Positions 1-6,426 are shown, numbered from the stretch's first letter. The stretch: DNA of 6,563 nt from an uncultured Bacteroidales bacterium (GCA_946614205.1 CAMOGR010000200.1:1-6563), one strand, 5' to 3'. Notes: generated from the letters alone by a model not told the origin. Numbers and translations are program-made.

Positions 1-714
1 GATGACGGGGCAGTAGAGCGATACGCCGCTGCCTGCGGAAGGGCCTTTGAATATCGGCCTGCTGCCGCTGACCACCACTGCGCCGCGGGGAACGACGATG
101 CGTCCGTCGGCGTTGCGGGGCAGGAATTCGCCCTTGGTGGCATCGAACAGGGCCGTAGAGGACGTGATGATGACTCCGGAAGCGATGACGGCCCCTTCCT
201 GCACTATCGTGCCCTCGTAGATGCCGCAGTTGCCGCCCACGAAAGCACCGTCTTCGATGATAGTGGGAAGGGCTCCGGCAGGTTCGAGCACACCGCCTAT
301 CTGGGTGGAAGCCGAAATGTGTATGTGCTTGCCTACCTGCGCGCAGGAGCCTATGGTCACGTGACTGTCGACCATGGTGCCTGTATCCACATAAGCGCCT
401 ACGTTGATGTAGGCAGGGGGCATGACGATGGCGCCGGGAGCCACGAAGGCACCGCGCCTGATGCTGGTGCCGCCGGGGACTATGCGCACGCCGTCCTCTG
501 CGGTGAAGCGGCGCACCGGGAATGTATCTTTGTCGAAGAATGAAAACTGGCCTTCGCTCATGTCGCGTATGGCCCCGAGCCGGAATCCGGCAAGTATGAT
601 TTCCTTCACTTCGCTGTTGACGCGCCACTGTCCGTCAATCTTCTGGGCAACGCGCAGGGCACCCGCCTCAAGGGCCCCGATTACTTCTTCAAACTGTTTG
701 AGAGTCACTTCCAT
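1..714 (-). CDS. dapD: 2,3,4,5-tetrahydropyridine-2,6-dicarboxylate N-succinyltransferase (DapD), 3' end cut by window edge
   Basis: This cytosolic enzyme transfers succinyl from succinyl-CoA to tetrahydrodipicolinate, committing the pathway to the succinylase branch of DAP/lysine synthesis. The first 238 residues are visible, and about 20-35 C-terminal residues should lie beyond the left edge. An N-terminal helical part (about residues 1-60, including ALRVAQKIDGQW) leads into a left-handed beta-helix of hexapeptide repeats from about residue 75. The segment GTMVDSHVTIGSCAQVGKH (112-130) followed by GGVLEP (140-145) and PTIIEDGAFVGG (150-161) is the DapD signature. It matches the E. coli-type succinyltransferase rather than the acetyltransferase DapH. 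The ATG at 714 overlaps the dapA stop by 10 nt, and no Shine-Dalgarno sequence is seen. With this start the protein lacks roughly 20-25 residues of the E. coli N-terminus. It is the last visible gene of the operon. Confidence 0.95.
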   Translation of the reverse strand, partial: MEVTLKQFEEVIGALEAGALRVAQKIDGQWRVNSEVKEIILAGFRLGAIRDMSEGQFSFFDKDTFPVRRFTAEDGVRIVPGGTSIRRGAFVAPGAIVMPPAYINVGAYVDTGTMVDSHVTIGSCAQVGKHIHISASTQIGGVLEPAGALPTIIEDGAFVGGNCGIYEGTIVQEGAVIASGVIITSSTALFDATKGEFLPRNADGRIVVPRGAVVVSGSRPIFKGPSAGSGVSLYCPVI

Positions 715-1589
715 AAGGCATCGAGTACGTTTTTCATCTTTTCGAATGTGGACTCCGCCGGAGCGGAAAGAGGCAGGCGCAGAGCCGGGCCGCAGAGGCC
801 GAGGAGCGAAAGGGCCGCCTTGGCAGGAACGGGATTGGACTCCACGAAGCATGCCTTGAAGAGGGGGAACAGACGGTGGTGCAGTTCCCTGGCGAGGTTC
901 CAGTCGCCGCAGAGGGCTGCCCGGGACATGTCGCTCACCTCGGCGGGGGCTATGTTGGAGGCCACCGAAATGACCCCGTGGGCGCCTGTGGCCATGAAGG
1001 CGAAGGTCATGTCGTCGTCGCCGCTCAGGACCGCGAAGCCCTCGGGGGCGCGGGCGATTATCTCGCTCACCTGGTCGTATTTGCCGGAGGCTTCCTTGAT
1101 GCCGATGATGCCGGGGACCTCGGTGGCAAGGCGTATCACGGTGTCGGGCAGCATGTTGGCTCCCGTGCGGCCGGGTACGTTGTAGATGACTACCGGCAGG
1201 GGCGAATACTCGGCGACTGCCTTGAAGTATTCGTACTGTCCCTGCTGGGTGGGCTTGTTGTAGAACGGGACGACCACCAGCAGGGCGTCGGGACAGAGCG
1301 GGGCCACAAGGTCGATGTTGGCCTTGGTGCCGGGGAGGCTGTTGGAGCCCACTCCAGCGAGGAGGGGCTTCCCGGCGGCATTGGCCTTGACGAGCTTGAA
1401 GATTTCGACTTTTTCGTCGGGGGTAAGCGTGGGGGTCTCCGCGGTGGTACCCAGCGGGACGAGGAAATCTACTCCCGATTCCACCTGGCGGCGTACCAGG
1501 GCGGCGAGGGCCTCGAAGTCAACGCTGCCGTCGCCAAGGAAAGGCGTAACGAGCGCGGTGCCGCAGCCTTTGAATAACATATCTTTCAT
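705..1589 (-). CDS. dapA: 4-hydroxy-tetrahydrodipicolinate synthase (DapA)
   Basis: DapA condenses pyruvate with L-aspartate-4-semialdehyde to give 4-hydroxy-tetrahydrodipicolinate, the first step dedicated to lysine/DAP. The 294 residues are normal length for this TIM-barrel family. Visible active-site features are GTTAE (47-51, the catalytic threonine pair), Tyr110 in PFYNKP, Tyr136 and Arg141 in IYNVPGRTG, and the Schiff-base Lys165 in GIKEASG. These correspond to E. coli T44/T45, Y107, Y133, R138 and K161. The start at 1589 is chosen because it forms an ATGA overlap with the dapB stop; an alternative ATG three codons in (1580) is possible. The residues that bind inhibitory lysine in the E. 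coli enzyme are mostly replaced (Pro57, Lys60, Gly87 and Phe109 at the positions of H53, H56, E84 and Y106). Lysine inhibition may therefore be weak or absent. Confidence 0.97.
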   Translation of the reverse strand: MKDMLFKGCGTALVTPFLGDGSVDFEALAALVRRQVESGVDFLVPLGTTAETPTLTPDEKVEIFKLVKANAAGKPLLAGVGSNSLPGTKANIDLVAPLCPDALLVVVPFYNKPTQQGQYEYFKAVAEYSPLPVVIYNVPGRTGANMLPDTVIRLATEVPGIIGIKEASGKYDQVSEIIARAPEGFAVLSGDDDMTFAFMATGAHGVISVASNIAPAEVSDMSRAALCGDWNLARELHHRLFPLFKACFVESNPVPAKAALSLLGLCGPALRLPLSAPAESTFEKMKNVLDALWK

Positions 1590-2248
1590 AATATCAGGTC
1601 TTTGAATTCATGTATTCCGTCAAGTCCCTCGGTGAGGAGGGCGGCTGCGACAGCCCCTTCGGCAAAGCCCTTGCGGGAGAAAGCCTCGTGCGTGAAGGTG
1701 AGAGAGTCGACGCCGGAGGTGAAAGTGGCCGTATGGATGCCCGGCACTTCGCCTATGCGCTTGGCCCCTATCTCGGGCGTCACGCCAAGGGTGTCGGAGA
1801 TGATCGCCCCTATGCTTTTGGCAGTGCCGCTGGGAGCGTCAAGCTTGTGGATGTGGTGGATTTCGTCGACGCGGGGAGTGTACCCGTGGCCCTTGAGCAC
1901 CGTGCAGGCCCGCTCGACCGCCGCGAAGAAGGCGTTGACTCCTATCGAGAAGTTGGAGGCCCAGACCAACGGCGTTCCGGCCTCCCGGAAGGCGCTGAAA
2001 ACCTGCTCTTTGATATCGTACCAGCCGGTGGTTCCGACCACCACTGCCTTGAAGTTGCGTGCGAGGACGGGGTAGTTGGCCCGGAAGGCCTCGGGAGTGG
2101 TAAAGTCGATGCAGACACATTCGCGGGCCGTCTGCGGGGGCACTGCGCATACGTCTTCCGTGGCACATTCGGGAGTGATGCCGCGGCTGAGCAGCACCTC
2201 TTCAACCATATGTCCCATGCGGCCGTAGCCGCTGATAATTATTTTCAT
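1586..2248 (-). CDS. dapB: 4-hydroxy-tetrahydrodipicolinate reductase (DapB), short form
   Basis: DapB reduces 4-hydroxy-tetrahydrodipicolinate to tetrahydrodipicolinate with NAD(P)H. The N-terminal Rossmann motif is GYGRMG (7-12), followed by DFTTP (48-52) and GTTGW (72-76). The catalytic/substrate segment is E129-I-H-H-I-H-K135 followed by DAPSGTA (137-143), where the His pair 131/132 and Lys135 correspond to E. coli H159/H160/K163. The C-terminal RKGFAEGAV stretch (192-200) is also typical. At 220 residues it is shorter than E. coli DapB (273) and, from memory, somewhat shorter than the roughly 235-250 residues of other Bacteroidota forms. The missing length is mainly between the first Rossmann helix and DFTTP, the part that usually contacts the cofactor ribose. 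It overlaps dapE upstream and dapA downstream by ATGA, which suggests translational coupling. The start region is A/T-rich and has no Shine-Dalgarno sequence. Confidence 0.95.
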   Translation of the reverse strand: MKIIISGYGRMGHMVEEVLLSRGITPECATEDVCAVPPQTARECVCIDFTTPEAFRANYPVLARNFKAVVVGTTGWYDIKEQVFSAFREAGTPLVWASNFSIGVNAFFAAVERACTVLKGHGYTPRVDEIHHIHKLDAPSGTAKSIGAIISDTLGVTPEIGAKRIGEVPGIHTATFTSGVDSLTFTHEAFSRKGFAEGAVAAALLTEGLDGIHEFKDLIL

Positions 2249-3249
2249 TTCAAGTTATTTACCGGACCTCTTTCGTCCAATCCATGATAAAAAAATTTGC
2301 GATAAATCGTGACAGCCTCTTCCAAATCTGAAAGAAGTATGTGTTCGTCGCTGCGGTGCGCGTAGCGGATGGAGCCGGGACCGCAGATTATCTTGCGTTC
2401 GAAGTTGCTCAGGTGGGGGGCGTCGCTGCCGAAACTGACAGGTGCGGAGGGGAATCCGGGGAGGGTCAGGTAGCGGGCCGGGGAGTCTCCGCCGTATTCG
2501 GTAATTTCGAGATTGTCAGAAGCTTGCGCCCGCATCCAGGTGCATATCGCTTCGTCGCTTGCAAAGGTGGTGCGGAAGTACAGGCGGCAGCTGAGCTCGC
2601 CGCTCAGGACGTTCTGGGGGTTGGGGCTCTGCAACTGTCCGACGTTCCAGGTAGCGGGACCAAGGACCGGGTCGTCGGGGAAGGGGGCGCAGCGCAATGC
2701 CTGCATGAAGTCCAGGAACATGTCCACAGCGCTGCGGCCCCACTGGGGGTAGCCGCTGTGGAAAGGTTCGCCAAGGAATTTCAGTCCGAAGGATTTCGTG
2801 CCCTTGGATGCACTCACCATCTTGTTATCGGTGGGTTCGCCGACAACCAGCAGCGGGGCGCGGAAGGGCGTACGGGCAAATGCCTTGGCGCCCCAGGAGC
2901 CCGTCTCTTCGCCGCTCAGAATAAGGAGGCCGAAACCGCTGCGTCCTTCTGCGGCAAGCGATCGGCATGCCTGGTACATGGCCCAGACCTGGCCCTTGGC
3001 GTCGCAGGACCCGCGCCCGGTGACGCGATCCGGCAGGAATTGCGGGGGTATGTACGGGGGTACGGTGTCCATGTGGCTGCAGAACACCACTTTGGGCGTA
3101 CCCCAGCTCAGCAGGACGTTCAGCGTACCGTCGCCCACTTCGAAGGTCTCGATACGCGGGGCCTCCAGGTGAGCGGCAAGCCACTCGCCCAGTTCCCGTT
3201 CGCGCCCGGACGTGGAATCTAAGGACAATATCTTGCGAAACAGTTCCAT
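2245..3249 (-). CDS. dapE: M20-family zinc deacylase, probable succinyl-diaminopimelate desuccinylase (DapE)
   Basis: This is a 334-residue M20 metallopeptidase. The predicted reaction is hydrolysis of N-succinyl-LL-2,6-diaminopimelate to LL-DAP and succinate. The full di-zinc site is visible: His59 and catalytic Asp61 in SHMDTVPP, bridging Asp83 in GRGSCDAKG, catalytic Glu114 and metal Glu115 in SGEETG, Glu138 in VGEPT, and His298 in YAHRSDEH. The lid/dimerisation domain (about 145-255) contains FHSGYPQWG. The protein is about 40 residues shorter than classical DapE (about 375). By sequence alone it could equally be an ArgE/LysK-type deacetylase, since M20 substrate choice is hard to read. 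The assignment rests on its place between thrA and dapB in an operon that also holds dapD, whose product is succinylated. It begins 1 nt after the thrA stop (TAGgATG) and ends in an ATGA overlap with dapB. Confidence 0.83.
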   Translation of the reverse strand: MELFRKILSLDSTSGRERELGEWLAAHLEAPRIETFEVGDGTLNVLLSWGTPKVVFCSHMDTVPPYIPPQFLPDRVTGRGSCDAKGQVWAMYQACRSLAAEGRSGFGLLILSGEETGSWGAKAFARTPFRAPLLVVGEPTDNKMVSASKGTKSFGLKFLGEPFHSGYPQWGRSAVDMFLDFMQALRCAPFPDDPVLGPATWNVGQLQSPNPQNVLSGELSCRLYFRTTFASDEAICTWMRAQASDNLEITEYGGDSPARYLTLPGFPSAPVSFGSDAPHLSNFERKIICGPGSIRYAHRSDEHILLSDLEEAVTIYRKFFYHGLDERGPVNNLK

Positions 3250-3250
3250 C

Positions 3251-5341
3251 CTACATCAGTATATCCTTGAGTATGCCGGTGGCCGCAAGGCGCGCTCCCT
3301 CACCGGAGCCCTTGATAACCAGCGGATAAGCGTCTGACGAATGAATCACGGTGACGTTCTGTGTGCCGTCTATCCAGTAGTACGGGCTCTCTATGCCCAC
3401 CTCCTTCATGCTGATGCCAGCTGCAAAGCCGTGCGGCGCTGCGGCATCAGCCTTGAAGTACGCCACGAAGCGGCGCCTCAGACCCTTGGCCTTCAGGCTG
3501 TCCTCCTGGGAGGCTAGCTGCGGCTCATAAGCCTCGAGCTTGGCATAGAAATCCTCTATCGAGCCCGAGAAGAAATCTTCCGGCAGGAAGGGATGAATCT
3601 GCACGTCGGAGGCCTCCAGTGGCACTCCGGCCTCGCGGGCGAGGATGAGCAGCTTGCGCAGGGCGTCGCGGCCGGCAAGGTCGGTGCGGGGGTCCTTCTC
3701 CGTGAGGCCTTCCTGCTGGCTCCGGCGCAGGATGGCGGCGAAACTCTCGCCCCCGGTACCCCGGTAGCTCGCGAAAAGGTTGTTGAGGGTGCAGGAGACG
3801 ACGGCCTCGATGCCGGTGATGCCGCCTCCGATAATGGAACCCGCCGATACTGACTGCAGAACCGGCAGTGCGTTGCCCACCGTGGTGTCGTAACGGAAGA
3901 AAGCTCCGTTCTCGGCCGCGGCTGCCTTGATGGCGGCGTAATCGGCGTAAGGGATTGAAAGCGAGCGGCGGTTGGAGCTCACTATGTTGATTCCCGCATT
4001 GAGCAGCGGGATGAACTTGCGCCAGATATCCTTGCTGTCGGTGCAGTCCACGAAGACGCTGCGGCTGCGTGCCGTCTGCAGCACATGGTCGGCAAAGTCG
4101 TGCCCGGAGGATATCCCTGCAAGATTGATGCGTTTGCCGGCTACGGGGAAAACGCCGTCACAGGCCGCCAGGATGTCCTTCAGCGCCGTTCCGACGGCTC
4201 CGGCTCCGGCGACGTACACGTCGATGGTCGAAAGCGCCCGCTTTTCGAAGAATTCCCTATGGATGGCGGCAACGGCGCTGCGGCACACCCTGGCCCGCAC
4301 CGGGACGAGGAAATTGGTGCCCGCCTCAACCTCTATTTCACCGAGGGGCTTGATGCCGGCCTCGCGGAGCGCAGTGCCCATTCGGCGCAGAGCACCCTCT
4401 ACCGGGACGGGACCTTCCGCGACCAGCGCTACGGTTGCAGTGGAGGGGGTATCTTCGGGGGTATCTTTCTGAGAAGCCGTAACACCTTTGTATTCGGCAA
4501 CTTCCGATTCCCTGCCGCAGATGGTGGTGCCGGGGTGCCCGGGCTCGAAGGTGTTGAGTATGCGAATGGCAAGCCCCTTCTCCCGGGCAGGGCCTACCGC
4601 CGGAGCGTAAAGCACCTTGGCGCCGTAGCGGGCAAGGTCGAAGGCGGCACGGTAACTGATGGACGGGATGCTGCCGGCGGCCGGTACATCCTTGGGGTTG
4701 GCGGTGAGGATGCCCGGAACGTCGGTCCATATCTGGAGGTCGTCGGCATCGAGCGCTGCGGCGTACAGCGAGGCGCTGTAGTCGGAGCCTCCGCGGCCGA
4801 GGGTTGTCACCTCCCCCTTCGGGTCTTTTGCTATAAATCCCTGGGCCACAAATATCTGCGCATTGGGATTGGCCTGCACGGCATCCTTAATGGCTGCATA
4901 GGTGAGGGCGGTGTCGGCCTCGGTGGAACCGGGAAGGGTACGCACGAGCTCGCGGGAATCGAGCCATACGGTCTTGAAGCCTTCGCAATGCAGCTTGCGG
5001 GCGAGAATGCGGGTAGAGAGAATCTCGCCGTACTGCTCTATCGTACGCGGTATGCAGCGGATTTCCGTGAATGTATCCTTGCAGTCGACTATTGCGAGTT
5101 CGCGGTCGGGTCCGGTAAAAAGCCGGTGGATTATCTTGATGTGGCGCTTCTGGAGGTCTTCCAGCTGGTGTTCAGGGTCTTCGGCCCTGCCGATTTCGAG
5201 CAGCGCATCGGTGCAGCCGCGTATCGCCGAGCAGACGAGCGTCACCCGGTCGCGCCTGGCCGCCTCCTCTACAATGTCGAGGACGCGGGACATCGCTGTC
5301 GCGTTTTCTACGGAAGAGCCTCCGAATTTGAGTACTATCAT
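3251..5341 (-). CDS. thrA: Bifunctional aspartokinase / homoserine dehydrogenase with shortened regulatory region
   Basis: This fused enzyme phosphorylates aspartate and reduces aspartate semialdehyde to homoserine, feeding DAP/lysine, threonine and methionine. The kinase domain spans about residues 1-285, with KFGGSS (5-10), YGEILST (104-110), TLGRGGSDYSA (180-190) and WTDVPGI (205-211). The homoserine dehydrogenase domain spans about 372-696, with GAGAVG (379-384), DCTDS (432-436), and E548, D554, D559 and K563 matching yeast E208, D214, D219 and K223. The total of 696 residues is over 100 shorter than E. coli ThrA (820). Most of the loss is between the catalytic domains, where about 85-90 residues remain and only one ACT-like stretch (about 300-365) is recognisable instead of two. 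The QGSS-type effector loop is not seen. In the dehydrogenase, the usual Asn-Lys motif reads N457-R458, and the usual SGTLSY segment reads SCTLNN (516-521). It is the first gene of the operon, with its ATG at 5341 leading directly into the kinase motif. Confidence 0.95.
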   Translation of the reverse strand: MIVLKFGGSSVENATAMSRVLDIVEEAARRDRVTLVCSAIRGCTDALLEIGRAEDPEHQLEDLQKRHIKIIHRLFTGPDRELAIVDCKDTFTEIRCIPRTIEQYGEILSTRILARKLHCEGFKTVWLDSRELVRTLPGSTEADTALTYAAIKDAVQANPNAQIFVAQGFIAKDPKGEVTTLGRGGSDYSASLYAAALDADDLQIWTDVPGILTANPKDVPAAGSIPSISYRAAFDLARYGAKVLYAPAVGPAREKGLAIRILNTFEPGHPGTTICGRESEVAEYKGVTASQKDTPEDTPSTATVALVAEGPVPVEGALRRMGTALREAGIKPLGEIEVEAGTNFLVPVRARVCRSAVAAIHREFFEKRALSTIDVYVAGAGAVGTALKDILAACDGVFPVAGKRINLAGISSGHDFADHVLQTARSRSVFVDCTDSKDIWRKFIPLLNAGINIVSSNRRSLSIPYADYAAIKAAAAENGAFFRYDTTVGNALPVLQSVSAGSIIGGGITGIEAVVSCTLNNLFASYRGTGGESFAAILRRSQQEGLTEKDPRTDLAGRDALRKLLILAREAGVPLEASDVQIHPFLPEDFFSGSIEDFYAKLEAYEPQLASQEDSLKAKGLRRRFVAYFKADAAAPHGFAAGISMKEVGIESPYYWIDGTQNVTVIHSSDAYPLVIKGSGEGARLAATGILKDILM

Positions 5342-5361
5342 ACGTTGTCGGTGTAATCAAA

Positions 5362-5369
5362 CAAATATA
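5362..5369 (-). promoter_or_regulatory. Bacteroidota -7 promoter box for the thrA operon
   Basis: Read on the minus strand this is TATATTTG, an exact match to the Bacteroidota consensus TAnnTTTG. It ends 20 nt before the thrA ATG, so transcription would start about 13-16 nt upstream of the gene. No -33 TTG is visible at the expected spacing, but that element is less conserved. The short leader leaves no space for a riboswitch, T-box or attenuator. Confidence 0.65.
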
Positions 5370-5381
5370 GGGATTATTTTT

Positions 5382-5389
5382 TATATTTG
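5382..5389 (+). promoter_or_regulatory. Bacteroidota -7 promoter box for murB
   Basis: TATATTTG matches TAnnTTTG exactly on the plus strand and lies only 6 nt before the murB ATG at 5396. The expected start point falls at or within about 3 nt of the start codon, giving a leaderless or near-leaderless mRNA. No good -33 TTG is seen at the usual distance. The upstream part of this promoter overlaps the divergent thrA promoter. Confidence 0.6.
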
Positions 5390-5395
5390 CGTGAT

Positions 5396-6409
5396 ATGAG
5401 AATTGAGTACGACTACGACCTGAGCGCCCATAACACCTTCCGCATGAAGGTACGCTGCGCCTGCTTTGTGGAATACGAAAGCGTTGAAGAACTGGTCTCG
5501 ATTGACTGGGACAGCCTCCCGAAGCCGCTGAAACACATCGGCGAAGGCTCCAACCTTCTGTTTACCAAAGACTTCCCCGGGACCATCCTGCATTCGGCCA
5601 TCAAATACATAAAGTACGTGGACATGGGCCTGGACGAAGTGCCGGTCGTCGTCGGCGCAGGCGTACGCTGGGACGACCTTGTCGCTCAGCTGTGCGGCCA
5701 CGGCCTCTGGGGAGCGGAGAACCTCTCCCACATCCCGGGCGAGGTCGGCGCGGCGGCGGTGCAGAACATCGGCGCTTACGGCGTAGAAATCAAGGACCTG
5801 ATTGCCGGAGTGAGCTGCTACGATGTCGTGGAGCGCAAACGCTGCAAGTTCACCAACCCGGAATGCCGGTACGCCTACCGCGAATCCATGTTCAAGGAGT
5901 CCGGCGACCGCTACATTATCACGTCGGTGCTGCTGCGCGTCTGTCGCAGTCCGCGCCCGCGCCTTGAGTACAAGGGGCTTGCAGACATCGACGCCTCTAC
6001 GCCCATGGCCGTGCGCGAGGCAGTCACCGGCATCCGCCGCAGCAAACTGCCGGAGCCTTCAGAAATCGGCAGCGCAGGGTCTTTCTTCAAGAATCCCGTC
6101 GTGAGTGCGGCGGAGTTCGTGCGCGTCGTGGAGATTGCGGAAAAAGAAGCCGGCGCTCCGGTGAACGTCCCCCATTACGTGCTCGAAGGCGGCATGATAA
6201 AGATTCCCGCGGCCTGGCTCATCGACCGCTGCGGCTTCAAGGGCGAGACCGAAGGAGGCGCGGCCGTCTACGAGAAGCAGCCGCTTGTACTCGTAAACGC
6301 CACAGGGTCAGCCACTCCCGCAGACGTACTGGAGCTCGAGAGGCGCATCGTCGCCACGGTCCACGAACGTTTCGGCATCTCCCTGCACCCCGAGGTGGAG
6401 CACCTGTAA
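5396..6409 (+). CDS. murB: UDP-N-acetylenolpyruvoylglucosamine reductase (MurB)
   Basis: This FAD-dependent cytosolic enzyme reduces UDP-GlcNAc-enolpyruvate with NADPH to UDP-MurNAc in peptidoglycan synthesis. From the ATG at 5396 it has 337 residues, close to E. coli MurB (342) and of the E. coli-like class. Visible features are N-terminal SAHNTF (10-15), the FAD segment GEGSNLLF (49-56), PGEVGAAAVQNIGAYG (114-129), YAYRESMFK (159-167) with the active-site Arg162, GSAGSFFKNP (225-234) with the proton-donor Ser229, and the C-terminal catalytic Glu333 in HPEVEHL. The ATG at 5396 is preferred over an in-frame TTG at 5387 because that TTG lies inside the -7 box and adds three residues of no known value. 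It is divergent from the DAP operon and is followed by a separate promoter-like box. It is not seen with the other mur genes here. Confidence 0.97.
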   Translation: MRIEYDYDLSAHNTFRMKVRCACFVEYESVEELVSIDWDSLPKPLKHIGEGSNLLFTKDFPGTILHSAIKYIKYVDMGLDEVPVVVGAGVRWDDLVAQLCGHGLWGAENLSHIPGEVGAAAVQNIGAYGVEIKDLIAGVSCYDVVERKRCKFTNPECRYAYRESMFKESGDRYIITSVLLRVCRSPRPRLEYKGLADIDASTPMAVREAVTGIRRSKLPEPSEIGSAGSFFKNPVVSAAEFVRVVEIAEKEAGAPVNVPHYVLEGGMIKIPAAWLIDRCGFKGETEGGAAVYEKQPLVLVNATGSATPADVLELERRIVATVHERFGISLHPEVEHL

Positions 6410-6426
6410 TTTTGCCATAAAATGAC

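Larger units (their letters stand above)
1..5369 (-). other. Aspartate/DAP operon thrA-dapE-dapB-dapA-dapD
   Basis: Five same-strand genes follow one another with no room for internal terminators. The junctions are a 1-nt gap (thrA/dapE, 3250), 4-nt ATGA overlaps (dapE/dapB at 2245-2248 and dapB/dapA at 1586-1589) and a 10-nt overlap (dapA/dapD at 705-714). The only candidate promoter seen is the minus-strand TATATTTG box ahead of thrA. All products act in one pathway, so single-transcript expression and translational coupling are likely. The left end is open because dapD runs off the window, and further genes such as a succinyl-DAP aminotransferase could follow. Confidence 0.9.
5362..5389. 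repeat. Perfect 8-bp inverted repeat made of the two divergent -7 boxes
   Basis: CAAATATA (5362-5369) and TATATTTG (5382-5389) are exact reverse complements separated by a 12-bp A/T-rich spacer. The pairing stops at the flanking bases (A5361, C5390). The simplest reading is two identical core promoter boxes facing outward; a binding site for a dimeric regulator is possible but unsupported. Confidence 0.8.

Noticed and set aside
876..3222. Plus-strand open frames opposite dapA (876-1577), dapB (1610-2287) and dapE (2341-3222)
   Set aside because: All have the same codon-aligned antisense relation to a well-supported gene, and their Gly/Val/Ala/His-rich translations show no family motifs. They are composition shadows.
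4601..4624. Kinase motif GAKVLYAP in ThrA instead of the common GAKVLHPR
   Set aside because: I recall similar Tyr-Pro variants (GAKVIYPP) in Bacteroidota aspartokinases, so this is probably lineage-typical rather than a defect.
4085..5356. Long plus-strand open frame (about 423 codons) opposite thrA
   Set aside because: It is aligned codon-for-codon with thrA on the other strand, so stops would arise only from TTA, CTA and TCA codons, which are rare in this GC-rich gene. The translation resembles no known protein, while thrA has full catalytic motifs.
5387..5395. TTG at 5387 as the murB start
   Set aside because: It lies inside the -7 promoter box, so it would not be on a transcript from that promoter. 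The ATG at 5396 fits the family N-terminus.
5342..5395. Possible lysine riboswitch or attenuator ahead of thrA
   Set aside because: The gap is only 54 bp and is occupied by two promoter boxes; the predicted thrA leader is about 15 nt.
5381..5731. Minus-strand open frame opposite the start of murB
   Set aside because: It lies across the divergent promoter and inside a fully conserved murB coding region, with no recognisable domain.
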